Shown one piece after another: positions 1 to 6,520 of a DNA stretch of 6,963 nt. Origin of the DNA: a bacterium TMED221 (GTDB lineage: Bacteria > Actinomycetota > Acidimicrobiia > Actinomarinales > Actinomarinaceae); the NCBI GenBank assembly GCA_002169115.2, contig NHJS02000020.1, positions 1 through 6,963 on the forward strand, given 5' to 3'. Position numbers and translations under genes: made by a program. How positions within the stretch are numbered: position 1 is the stretch's first letter; every line of letters begins with the position of its first letter. The notes under the pieces were generated by a model. It worked only from the letters and a program-made list of their open reading frames with translations, was not told the origin of the DNA and did no database searches.

Positions 1-26
1 AAAAAAAACCCCTGCCATGCAAGGGT
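1..26 (-). terminator. Rho-independent terminator of the minus-strand operon
   Basis: Read on the minus strand this is an 8-bp stem (plus 19-26 paired with plus 8-15) with a 3-nt loop (plus 16-18), followed directly by a run of T (plus 1-8). The stem is GC-rich, with CCC pairing GGG. One pair is G-U on the minus-strand RNA but would be a C-A mismatch on the plus-strand RNA (positions 12 and 22), so the element is built for minus-strand transcripts. It lies about 60 bp after the lipoprotein stop codon and should end the aconitase-to-lipoprotein operon. The T run reaches the window edge, so its full length is unknown. Confidence 0.88.
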
Positions 27-27
27 A

Positions 28-46
28 ACAACGATACGTTCGTTGT
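28..46 (-). other. Perfect hairpin just ahead of the terminator
   Basis: ACAACGA and TCGTTGT form a perfect 7-bp stem around a 5-nt loop (plus 35-39). The hairpin ends 1 nt before the terminator stem, so the transcript would carry two stacked hairpins. It has no T run after it on either strand, so it is not a terminator on its own. It may protect the mRNA 3' end or help the terminator. Its function is not shown by the sequence. Confidence 0.6.
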
Positions 47-84
47 CCTTAATTAATAATTATGATATTCATCATGTATCAATA

Positions 85-768
85 TTACTTATTTCTATTC
101 CGTTGTCTAGCAATTATATATCCAAGTAGTAAGAGGGAAAATAATAAACCAACAACATAAACTTGTGTTAACTCATGTGTGTTTGATGACATCAGGAAGG
201 TTTGCTCAAGTAAACCTGAGTGTTGAAATATTATTTTATTATCTACAATATTTTCAATTTTTGGTTCTGTTACTCTTCCCGGAAGCTGAATGCTTAAGCT
301 ACCAGAATAAATATTTTCTATTCCTTCTATCTCTTCATCTGCACCATTGAGTATTTTTGCAAAAGAACCTGAGATACTTCTTTTATTTCCATCAGAAGAT
401 ATTGAAATATTAGATAAAGGGAGTAGCAACAGTTCAGTATTCTCATTTTCACGAAGAATTTCTAATTGATTCTCGAACTCTTCAATATTTTGAAAATTAT
501 TTCTGATTAAGATACCTAATTTATCATTATCCTCGTAAATAGTTGAGCCAAAACCATCTGGCATAGCTGTAAGTATGGCATTTAAACCACCAATAGAAGT
601 TTGGCCTGTCTCTACTGCGTATAGCTGTGCTTCTTGGTCAAGAAGAATAGCTATTCTGTAATCTCCAGAATTATCATCATTAAGTTCTATTTCCATAGTC
701 CAAGTTGCTTCACATGCTGAGAAGAATAAAAATAAAAATACTATGAGAAGATTCTTAGATTTTTTCAT
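85..768 (-). CDS. LppM-like lipoprotein with C-terminal membrane helix
   Basis: A 227-aa envelope protein. Residues 1-18 form a lipoprotein signal peptide: basic start MKKSK, a Leu/Phe-rich core, then F-S-A-C with the lipidated Cys at 19. The -3 residue is Phe instead of the usual Leu/Val/Ile. The mature body starts CEATWTMEIELNDDNSGDY, a polar beta-rich domain resembling the LppM domain of Mycobacterium, where a conserved Cys is followed by beta strands with a D-x-S-G turn. Residues about 203-220 form a strong membrane helix followed by a basic tail (ARQRNRNK), so the body should be outside and the tail cytoplasmic. Total length and layout match mycobacterial LppM as I recall it. The start ATG overlaps the end of rdgB by 14 bases, with a GGA seven bases upstream as a weak ribosome site. 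It is the last gene of the operon. Family assignment is by eye; exact function is unknown. Confidence 0.75.
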   Translation of the reverse strand: MKKSKNLLIVFLFLFFSACEATWTMEIELNDDNSGDYRIAILLDQEAQLYAVETGQTSIGGLNAILTAMPDGFGSTIYEDNDKLGILIRNNFQNIEEFENQLEILRENENTELLLLPLSNISISSDGNKRSISGSFAKILNGADEEIEGIENIYSGSLSIQLPGRVTEPKIENIVDNKIIFQHSGLLEQTFLMSSNTHELTQVYVVGLLFSLLLLGYIIARQRNRNK

Positions 769-1327
769 TTAGAATTCCAATCATTTTATTTGTAGCAATC
801 TTGCGGTGACTAATATTATTTTTCTCCTCTGAAGATAATTCAGCAAGGGTTTTACCCTTATTTTCAAATATAGAATCATATCCAAATCCATTTGTACCTC
901 TAGGTTTTTTAGTAATGATACCTTCAAGAATTCCATCTGTAGAAATTTCAGTTACACCATCGTAGAAATATAAGACTGTTTGAAAGTATGCACTTCTATC
1001 CTCTTCTTCGATGAGGTTTGCCAACAGCTTGTCAATATTTTGAAGATCGGTTGCATTCTCTCCTGCATACCTTTTTGAATGAAGGCCAGGCATCCCATCG
1101 AGTGAATTTACAAATAAACCAGAATCATCAGAAATTACAGGAACCTGATAATGATCATAAATTTCATGTGCTTTTTTTTGAGCATTTTCTAAAATTGTAT
1201 TTTTATCCTCCACAACATCTAATAAATCTTCTTTGTAGATAGCTTGATGGAAGTTACCAGTATCATTTAATATTTTAGAAATTTCTCTATGCTTGTTGAT
1301 ATTTTTAGTTGCAAGAAGTATATTCAT
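755..1327 (-). CDS. rdgB: RdgB/HAM1 family dITP/XTP pyrophosphatase
   Basis: A 190-aa cytosolic housecleaning enzyme that hydrolyses dITP, ITP and XTP to the monophosphates plus pyrophosphate, keeping deaminated purines out of DNA and RNA. The N-terminus LLATKNINKHREI is the family's T/S-x-N-x-x-K nucleotide-binding start (Thr7, Asn9, Lys12). The signature PVISDDSGLFVNSLDGMPG follows, with Asp67/Asp68 as metal and catalytic residues, then S-x-R-Y-A-G (84-89), G-F-G-Y-D (147-151) and I-S-H-R (172-175). The usual Pro after FGYD is Ser here. Length is normal for the family. The ATG shares one base with the rph stop (TAATG), which suggests translational coupling. The rph-rdgB order is common in bacteria, including actinobacteria. 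Confidence 0.95.
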   Translation of the reverse strand: MNILLATKNINKHREISKILNDTGNFHQAIYKEDLLDVVEDKNTILENAQKKAHEIYDHYQVPVISDDSGLFVNSLDGMPGLHSKRYAGENATDLQNIDKLLANLIEEEDRSAYFQTVLYFYDGVTEISTDGILEGIITKKPRGTNGFGYDSIFENKGKTLAELSSEEKNNISHRKIATNKMIGILNEKI

Positions 1328-1992
1328 TAGTCTTTTTGAAGAGTTATTATTTTTTCTATTTCTGGTTTTGTTATTTCAAATAACTTATCAAGATCTTCTT
1401 TGGAGAATGGTTTCTTCTCAGCAGTTCCTTGAATTTCTAGAATCTCAAAATTATCATTTAATACAATATTTAAATCTACTTGCGCATTCGAATCATTTTT
1501 ATAATCAAGATCAACTATGTACTCACCTTCAACAATTCCCACGGATAAAGCTGCAACATGGTTCATCAAAGGATTTTGATTCATTTTTCCATTTTCAACT
1601 AATTTATTAAATGACTCGTTTAATGCTATCCATGAACCGTTAATTGAAGCTGTTCTCGTTCCACCATCAGCCTCTAAGACATCACAATCCACTGTTACTG
1701 AATATCCATTTAATAATTTCAAATTACAAACTGCTCTTAATGACCTTCCAATCAATCTAGAGATTTCCTTAGATCTTCCACCTTCATAAGATTTTCTAGG
1801 AACCCTGCTGCCCGACGAACCAGGGAGCATACTGTACTCAGCAGTTACCCATCCAGAATCTCCATTCTCAAGCCATCTTGGTAACCTGTCCGAAATTGAT
1901 ACAGTTATCAAAACTTTTGTATTGCCAGACTCGTAAAGTACAGATGTATTTTTAGAATTGATAAAATCTTTTGTTATTTTTATTTCCCTCAT
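1327..1992 (-). CDS. rph: Ribonuclease PH, short at the N-terminus
   Basis: A phosphate-dependent 3'-to-5' exoribonuclease that trims tRNA precursors and works as a hexameric ring. Clear signatures are W-V-T-A-E-Y (48-53), GGRSKEISRLIGRSLRA (71-87), DCDVLEADGGTRTASI (102-117) with the phosphate-binding Thr-Arg at 112-113, DLDYKNDSNAQVDLNIV (161-177) with conserved acidic residues, and QGTAEKKPFS (188-197). At 221 aa it is shorter than the roughly 238-aa norm. The usual start of about ten residues (M-R-x-x-G-R...) is absent. The loop between Met-Leu-Pro and GGR is about three residues shorter and has lost most of its R-E-A-A-x-G-K character. No earlier start exists: the frame upstream meets TAG within six codons, with no ATG, GTG or TTG between. 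The ATG lies one base after the pdxH stop. Probably functional. Confidence 0.93.
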   Translation of the reverse strand: MREIKITKDFINSKNTSVLYESGNTKVLITVSISDRLPRWLENGDSGWVTAEYSMLPGSSGSRVPRKSYEGGRSKEISRLIGRSLRAVCNLKLLNGYSVTVDCDVLEADGGTRTASINGSWIALNESFNKLVENGKMNQNPLMNHVAALSVGIVEGEYIVDLDYKNDSNAQVDLNIVLNDNFEILEIQGTAEKKPFSKEDLDKLFEITKPEIEKIITLQKD

Positions 1993-1993
1993 G

Positions 1994-2644
1994 TTACGGT
2001 GAAAGCCTTTCTATTTTCCATTCATTATCTAATAAAGAATAAGAGAATCTATCGTGGGTCCTGTTATCTCTTCCCTGCCAAAATTCCCAATAAACTATTT
2101 TTATACTAAACCCACCCCAATTATCTGGTCTTTTGATTTCTTTATTTTTATATTTAATTTCTAATTCAGCTATCTTTTCTTCAATCTCATCTCTCCCCTG
2201 TATTTTTTGGCTTTGATTTGAAACAATAGCACTCAGTTGACCACCTCTAGGCCTTGAGTTGAAATAATCATCAGATACTTCTGGTGAAGCTTTTTTACAA
2301 ACACCTTCAAATCTAATCTGTCTATGAATCTCTGGCCAATAAAATACACCCGAAATATTAGGATTATTAAAGATTTCTTTCGCTTTAGGACTCTCATAAT
2401 GGCTATGGAAGATTATTTCCTCCTCTACAAGATCTTTGAATAAAACATATCTAGATCGTGGCTTATTCTCATCTGTTACTGTAGAAATTGCCATTGCATT
2501 CGGCTCATTTGCTTCAATTTTTATAGCTTCATCTAACCATTTTTTGAATTGATTAATCGGATTTTCGGAAAGTTCATTAACATCGAGCTCTTTATTTCCA
2601 TATTCTTTTCTGAGAGATGCTAAAGTACTTGAAATTTTTTCCAT
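1994..2644 (-). CDS. pdxH: Pyridoxamine 5'-phosphate oxidase
   Basis: A 216-aa FMN-dependent oxidase that turns pyridoxine or pyridoxamine 5'-phosphate into pyridoxal 5'-phosphate, the last step of the PLP salvage pathway; cytosolic homodimer. Family signatures run the whole length: LRKEY (11-15), a stretch of P-x-S-R-Y-V-L-F-K (62-70) at the FMN site, F-x-S-x-x-x-S-P-K-A (79-88), R-Q-I-R-F-E-G (108-114), YFNSRPRGGQLSAIVSNQS (127-145), the W-G-G-F motif (176-179) and EFWQGRDNRTHDRF (187-200), where Arg195 and His197 match the E. coli PLP-binding pair Arg197/His199. The C-terminus W-K-I-E-R-L-S-P is typical. By eye alignment, the residue matching E. coli Ser137 is Gly135. The ATG shares a base with the aconitase stop (TAATG); no clear Shine-Dalgarno site is present. 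Confidence 0.96.
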   Translation of the reverse strand: MEKISSTLASLRKEYGNKELDVNELSENPINQFKKWLDEAIKIEANEPNAMAISTVTDENKPRSRYVLFKDLVEEEIIFHSHYESPKAKEIFNNPNISGVFYWPEIHRQIRFEGVCKKASPEVSDDYFNSRPRGGQLSAIVSNQSQKIQGRDEIEEKIAELEIKYKNKEIKRPDNWGGFSIKIVYWEFWQGRDNRTHDRFSYSLLDNEWKIERLSP

Positions 2645-4908
2645 TAACTAGATTTTATATAATTTAAGGCCGATCCAGCTTTGAACCATGTTATCTGTTC
2701 ATCAGAAAGTGAGTGGTTGGCTGCAATAGCTAAAATTTTACCATCAGATTTTTCAATATTGACAATCACCTGCTTTTCAGGCTCTATGTTAGAAGGATCT
2801 TCAATTGTTAACTTATCATCCTGTTCAATTAATTCATAATCATCTTTATTGTCGAATGTTAAAGGCAGTATGCCCTGTTTTTTTAAATTTGCTTCATGAA
2901 TTCTTGCAAAGCTTTTTACAAGGACTACTTTGCAACCTCGAAACCTAGGTTCCATAGCAGCATGTTCTCGAGAAGAACCTTCACCATAGTTTTCATCTCC
3001 AATTGCTATCCAGTTGATAGAGTTTTCATGATAACTTTTTGCGAGATCTGGTAGAGACATAATTTCATTGGTTAATAGATTATTTCCCATTCCTGAATCT
3101 GTTGTATAGGAATTATTGACACCAATAAATAAATTTTGAGATATATTTTCTAGGTGGCCTCTAAACTGCAGCCACTTACCAGCTGGAGAAATATGATCTG
3201 TTGTACATTTTCCATTTGCTTTCATTAACACAGTTAAAGAGTCGTAGTTATTTTTATTAAATTCTTCAAATGGCTCTAATACTTGCAGCCTAGATGAGTT
3301 GGGATCAATAATTACTTCAATACCCTCAGTAGATTCCGAAGGTTGAATAAATCCCTCAAGAGTTTGTTCAAACCCCTCTGAAGGAAGTTCATCTGCAACA
3401 GGAGGGGTTAACTTTACTTCCTCCCCATTCTCGTTGGTAAGAGTTTCAGATAAAAAGTCAAAATCAAGAGATCCTCCCAAGGCAAGTCCAATAACACTTT
3501 CAGGTGATCCAATGAAAGATAAAGTTTCTGCATTGCCATCATTACGAGCTGGAAAGTTCCTATTGTAAGAAGATACAATTGAGTTGCTCTCTCCTTCTTT
3601 GATATCATCTCTTTTCCACTGTCCGATACAAGGTCCGCAAGCATTTGCAAGTACTGTCGCACCAATTGCTTCCAAATCTTTTAAATAACCATCTCTTTCA
3701 ATTGTTGCTCTAGTTTGTTCTGAGCCAGGAGTGACCATCAAAGGAACTTTTGATTTAAGTCCTTTTTTTGCAGCTTCACGTGCAATAAATGCTGCTCTTC
3801 CAATATCTTCATAAGATGAATTTGTACACGAACCGATTAATGCACTGGATATAGCTATTGGATATTCATTCTTGAGTGCATCCTCTTTTAACTTTGAGAC
3901 CGGTCTTGCTAAATCTGGTGTGTGAGGACCTACTATATGTGGCTCTAATGAATCAAGATTAATCTCTATAACTTGATCAAAATATTTTTCTGGAGACTCT
4001 AATACTTCCTCATCAGCAGTAAGAATATCCATATTCTCTGCAGCTAAGTTAGCTAAATCTTCTCTATCTGTAGCGATTAAGTAGTCTTTACCTTTTTCAT
4101 CAAAAGGGAATACTGAACATGTTGCTCCAATCTCAGCTCCCATGTTTGTAATTGTTGCTTTACCAGTAGTGGATATAGTTTTTGTTCCTTCTCCAAAATA
4201 TTCGACAATTGCATTTGTCCCACCTTTTACAGTTAATATTTCGGCAACTTTTAAAATTATGTCTTTTGGAGCGGTCCATCCACTTATTGAGCCTGTAAGT
4301 TTTATACCAATTAACTTTGGTATTTTTGTATTAAATGGCATGCCCGCCATAACATCAACAGCATCAGCTCCACCGACACCTATAGCTATCATTCCTATTC
4401 CACCTGCATTTGGAGTGTGACTGTCAGTACCAATCATCATTCCACCTGGAAAGGCATATTGCTCCAAGACAACTTGGTGAATAATTCCAGCTCCTGGTCC
4501 CCAGAAACCGATGCCATATTTTTCAGATGAAGATCTCAAAAAATCAAAAACTTCTTTATGGGTTTTATTGGCCACCTGTAGGTCATTATTAGCACCTTCA
4601 TAGGCTTGGATTAGGTGGTCGCAATGCACTGTTGTAGGAACAGCTGTTTTAGGTAGTTCCGCTTGCATGAATTGAAGAATAGCCATTTGTGCTGTCGCAT
4701 CTTGCATAGCTACCCTATCAGGAAGGAAATCTCCAAAATCTTCGCCTTTGTTTAAAGAAATAGTTGTGACGTCCTTAGCGTGACCAAAGAGTAACTTCTC
4801 AGCGAGAGTAAGTGGAGCACTTTTTCTCTCTCTAAGAATTTCAATGTTATTTATTATTTTCTTATAAGCATTTGAAACTAGTTCAACTTGGGTTCTAGAT
4901 AAATCCAT
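2644..4908 (-). CDS. acn: Aconitate hydratase, mitochondrial-type
   Basis: A 754-aa [4Fe-4S] enzyme that interconverts citrate and isocitrate in the TCA cycle. The iron-sulfur ligands are Cys361 in IGSCTNSSYEDIGR, plus Cys424 and Cys427 in ANACGPCIGQW, each offset by three from mature mitochondrial aconitase (358, 421, 424). Other signatures are H-C-D-H (95-98), G-T-D-S-H-T (160-165), NFPARNDGN (451-459) and GEGSSREHAAMEPRFRG (642-658), which holds the catalytic Ser (645) and a substrate Arg (647). The swivel domain follows a linker at about 500-560. Length and start (APLTLAEKLLFGH) place it with the roughly 750-aa mitochondrial/Bacteroidetes type, not the roughly 900-aa AcnA/IRP1 type of most studied actinobacteria. 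It heads the five-gene operon. No ribosome site precedes the ATG, but a TATAAT lies 7 nt upstream, so the mRNA is probably leaderless. Confidence 0.97.
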   Translation of the reverse strand: MDLSRTQVELVSNAYKKIINNIEILRERKSAPLTLAEKLLFGHAKDVTTISLNKGEDFGDFLPDRVAMQDATAQMAILQFMQAELPKTAVPTTVHCDHLIQAYEGANNDLQVANKTHKEVFDFLRSSSEKYGIGFWGPGAGIIHQVVLEQYAFPGGMMIGTDSHTPNAGGIGMIAIGVGGADAVDVMAGMPFNTKIPKLIGIKLTGSISGWTAPKDIILKVAEILTVKGGTNAIVEYFGEGTKTISTTGKATITNMGAEIGATCSVFPFDEKGKDYLIATDREDLANLAAENMDILTADEEVLESPEKYFDQVIEINLDSLEPHIVGPHTPDLARPVSKLKEDALKNEYPIAISSALIGSCTNSSYEDIGRAAFIAREAAKKGLKSKVPLMVTPGSEQTRATIERDGYLKDLEAIGATVLANACGPCIGQWKRDDIKEGESNSIVSSYNRNFPARNDGNAETLSFIGSPESVIGLALGGSLDFDFLSETLTNENGEEVKLTPPVADELPSEGFEQTLEGFIQPSESTEGIEVIIDPNSSRLQVLEPFEEFNKNNYDSLTVLMKANGKCTTDHISPAGKWLQFRGHLENISQNLFIGVNNSYTTDSGMGNNLLTNEIMSLPDLAKSYHENSINWIAIGDENYGEGSSREHAAMEPRFRGCKVVLVKSFARIHEANLKKQGILPLTFDNKDDYELIEQDDKLTIEDPSNIEPEKQVIVNIEKSDGKILAIAANHSLSDEQITWFKAGSALNYIKSS

Positions 4909-4915
4909 ATTGATG

Positions 4916-4921
4916 ATTATA
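4916..4921 (-). promoter_or_regulatory. Candidate -10 box for a leaderless aconitase transcript
   Basis: On the minus strand the hexamer is TATAAT, a full consensus -10, ending 7 nt before the aconitase ATG. Transcription would then begin at or within a base of the start codon. There is no Shine-Dalgarno-like purine run in the 38-bp gap, which fits leaderless translation as known in actinobacteria. No -35 consensus was found at 16-18 bp. The local AT-richness raises the chance of a random match. Confidence 0.5.
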
Positions 4922-4931
4922 TTATTGATTT

Positions 4932-4943
4932 CATCTAAAGATG
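4932..4943. repeat. Perfect palindrome in the aconitase promoter region
   Basis: CATCT-AA-AGATG is a 12-bp inverted repeat with 5-bp arms, between the nuclease stop and the aconitase -10 box. Relative to a start site at the aconitase ATG it covers about -24 to -35, a position where a bound repressor would block RNA polymerase. As RNA it could only form a weak 4-bp hairpin, so a DNA operator is more likely than a terminator. No regulator gene is nearby. Confidence 0.35.
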
Positions 4944-4946
4944 GGG

Positions 4947-6407
4947 TTATCTAAATTCAAGACAAGTTTTTTGAAAATCACAAAAATTACACCAATCACC
5001 TTCTGAAAATCCAGGTTGTAAGGCATCACTCGGATCCCATTGGCCTATAGTTTTAGCAATTGAATCAAACTTTTCCTTTAAAGCTTCAATCTGGTCGTGT
5101 GTAAATCTCCTTTCAACAATTTTTTCTTCTTTATCACTTACATAAATATGAAGGACAACCACTTCTTTTTCCTTTGTTTGAATAAATGCACCTAATGCAT
5201 AGAGCTCTGCTTCAGCTGAATGTTGAGGAAGCTGTGCCCCAGTTTTTAGTTCTACAACTAGAGGAGCTCCATCCAGCCTGCCAACTAAATCAGCAGAACC
5301 CATAAATGTTGCAGCAATTTTACCCTCATAGACTTTATGACTTTTATTTTGAACTATTGCATCCGTTATTGCAGTAAAACCAAGAACTCTTTCTCTTGCT
5401 GTTATTTCAAGATTATTAAAATCCTTAATTTGATTTAAGAGTTGTTCATATTTCTTAATCACTTCTATTGCAACTTCTCCATCTTCTTCTTTAAGCAAAT
5501 TTTTCAATCTTTCTATTTCTCCTGATTTTTGAGAATCTTTATTGTTTAAAAGCATCATTCCAGAGAATTTATGAAAACTAATTCCAACTTTCATTGGGAA
5601 TGGATCGGACTCTTTTTCTTCTTTTGGAATGCCGTATTGTGTTTTCCATGCGAACTGTCTCTCACAATTATCTTTATTTAATAAGTTAGTTTTAGAAATA
5701 ACAATTCCTCTATAACTTTTCTTAGTTCCTTCTCCATTGATACTGGGATATTCTCCGCATGAAGATGATCTCTCGCAAAGGGTACAATGATTCCCTGGTA
5801 TAAGCTTTATGTTTTCATTGATAAAACCTTCAAGCAACAAAAAATTATCATCTATTACCTCATCGGCATTTTCTATACTGCTAATTTCAAGTAAATCGTT
5901 GTTATAAAGATCTGCAACATAAAAGGTTTCATTTTCTAAACGTGTTTTTAAAATTATTGCTTTGTCTAAATCACTAACACCCTTCTTACCAGTTTTTAAC
6001 TTTACATATTCGGTAGAGACTTCATCTTCAAATTCAAATTGTGTGTGAGCATTGATAAAAACTTCCTCATCATTTATGAATTTAGAAATACTACTGCTGG
6101 GAAAATCTGCATTCAGGTCTGCAGTATTTTTATGATATATATTTCTAAACTGCGAAAATAATTCTGAAGAAATTTTTTGCTGTAACTTGTCAAAATATTT
6201 GAAGTTGTTTTCTTCTGCTTGATTGATTGCAACTTCATTTGGAGCCTGATTTACTAACCAGTCTATAATCGCATCATTAATACTTTTCCACCTTTGTAAG
6301 TTGGAATTTGGAGTATATGTTGTGTTAAATTTCTTATATTCGGATCCAGGACATTGTGCTATTTTATTAACTTTTGTAGTAGAAAAACTTAATGGCTTTT
6401 CGCTCAT
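4947..6407 (-). CDS. Tandem Fe-S PD-(D/E)XK (RecB/Cas4-like) nuclease with degenerate N-terminal copy
   Basis: A 486-aa protein in which I see two related halves. The C-terminal half (about 233-486) is a standard iron-sulfur RecB-family nuclease: ISKTNLLNKDNC with Cys248, the motif I His279 in G-I-S-F-H-K-F, Asp373 in GSADLVGR, Glu386 and Lys388 in V-V-E-L-K-T-G, a Q-x7-Y helix (395-403), and Cys473/476/482 as CxxCx5C. Four such cysteines bind [4Fe-4S] in AddB, Dna2 and Cas4. The N-terminal half (about 8-220) repeats the plan: FSTTKVNKIAQC with Cys19, V-K-L-K-T-G (135-140), and Cys208/211/217, again CxxCx5C. Its catalytic positions read Asp45, Gln123 and Lys136, so it should be inactive. Such enzymes cut or resect DNA, often single-stranded. 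No cas genes or helicase are nearby, so the pathway is unknown. Stop to aconitase ATG is 38 bp. Confidence 0.85.
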   Translation of the reverse strand: MSEKPLSFSTTKVNKIAQCPGSEYKKFNTTYTPNSNLQRWKSINDAIIDWLVNQAPNEVAINQAEENNFKYFDKLQQKISSELFSQFRNIYHKNTADLNADFPSSSISKFINDEEVFINAHTQFEFEDEVSTEYVKLKTGKKGVSDLDKAIILKTRLENETFYVADLYNNDLLEISSIENADEVIDDNFLLLEGFINENIKLIPGNHCTLCERSSSCGEYPSINGEGTKKSYRGIVISKTNLLNKDNCERQFAWKTQYGIPKEEKESDPFPMKVGISFHKFSGMMLLNNKDSQKSGEIERLKNLLKEEDGEVAIEVIKKYEQLLNQIKDFNNLEITARERVLGFTAITDAIVQNKSHKVYEGKIAATFMGSADLVGRLDGAPLVVELKTGAQLPQHSAEAELYALGAFIQTKEKEVVVLHIYVSDKEEKIVERRFTHDQIEALKEKFDSIAKTIGQWDPSDALQPGFSEGDWCNFCDFQKTCLEFR

Positions 6408-6430
6408 ATATTAAAGATACTAAAAGGCAT

Positions 6431-6442
6431 CTAAACTTTGAG
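6431..6442. repeat. Direct repeat CTAAACTTTGAG, copy 1
   Basis: An exact 12-bp copy of the sequence at 6521-6532, 90 bp away in the same spacer. This copy lies just downstream of the proposed nuclease transcription start. A 12-base exact match within 250 bp is unlikely by chance even in AT-rich DNA, so a shared protein site is possible. Confidence 0.5.
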
Positions 6443-6451
6443 TAATTAAAA

Positions 6452-6480
6452 AATATATTTTAAACATTTTTAAACAACAA
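6452..6480 (-). promoter_or_regulatory. Candidate promoter of the nuclease gene
   Basis: On the minus strand TTGTTG (plus 6475-6480) and TATATT (plus 6452-6457) are separated by exactly 17 bp, the best -35/-10 pair in the spacer. Transcription would start near 6445, leaving a leader of about 38 nt before the ATG at 6407. That leader has no clear Shine-Dalgarno sequence. A second possible -10, TAGTAT, ends 9 nt before the ATG, slightly far for a leaderless start. Unproven; the region is very AT-rich. Confidence 0.45.
6458..6476. repeat. Tandem 9-bp repeat with 10-bp period in the nuclease promoter
   Basis: TTTTAAACA occurs at 6458-6466 and again at 6468-6476, a 10-bp period close to one DNA helical turn. 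The pair fills the spacer between the proposed -35 and -10 boxes. It could be a phased operator or simply an AT-rich chance match. Confidence 0.4.
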
Positions 6481-6520
6481 AAACACTTACAATACCTTTA
6501 CAAAGTGAAGTAGATGTTTA

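Noticed and set aside
62..75. Small ATGAT/ATCAT inverted repeat after the lipoprotein stop
   Set aside because: The 5-bp AT-rich stem is too weak for a terminator, and a full terminator is found at 1-26.
165..350. Short plus-strand frame opposite the lipoprotein gene
   Set aside because: The lipoprotein frame has a signal peptide, lipobox and membrane helix; the opposite frame shows nothing beyond chance openness.
1293..1610. 105-codon plus-strand open frame across the rph-rdgB junction
   Set aside because: It lies antisense to two well-conserved enzymes and has no recognisable domain.
3414..3665. 83-codon minus-strand frame inside aconitase
   Set aside because: It is an alternate frame under the region encoding the Cys424/Cys427 motif, which is intact in the main frame; no frameshift is implied.
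4142..4420. 92-codon plus-strand open frame within aconitase
   Set aside because: It is antisense to a strongly conserved part of aconitase, has no ribosome site, and its product is a low-complexity hydrophobic Pro/Ile/Val-rich chain typical of antisense frames.
4947..6407. Cas4-like nuclease as a sign of a CRISPR-Cas locus
   Set aside because: No cas1/cas2 genes and no spaced direct-repeat array are present; the neighbours are metabolic housekeeping genes.
6484..6507. CACTT/AAGTG inverted repeat in the divergent spacer
   Set aside because: Only 5-bp arms with a long gap, below what can be told from chance in AT-rich DNA.
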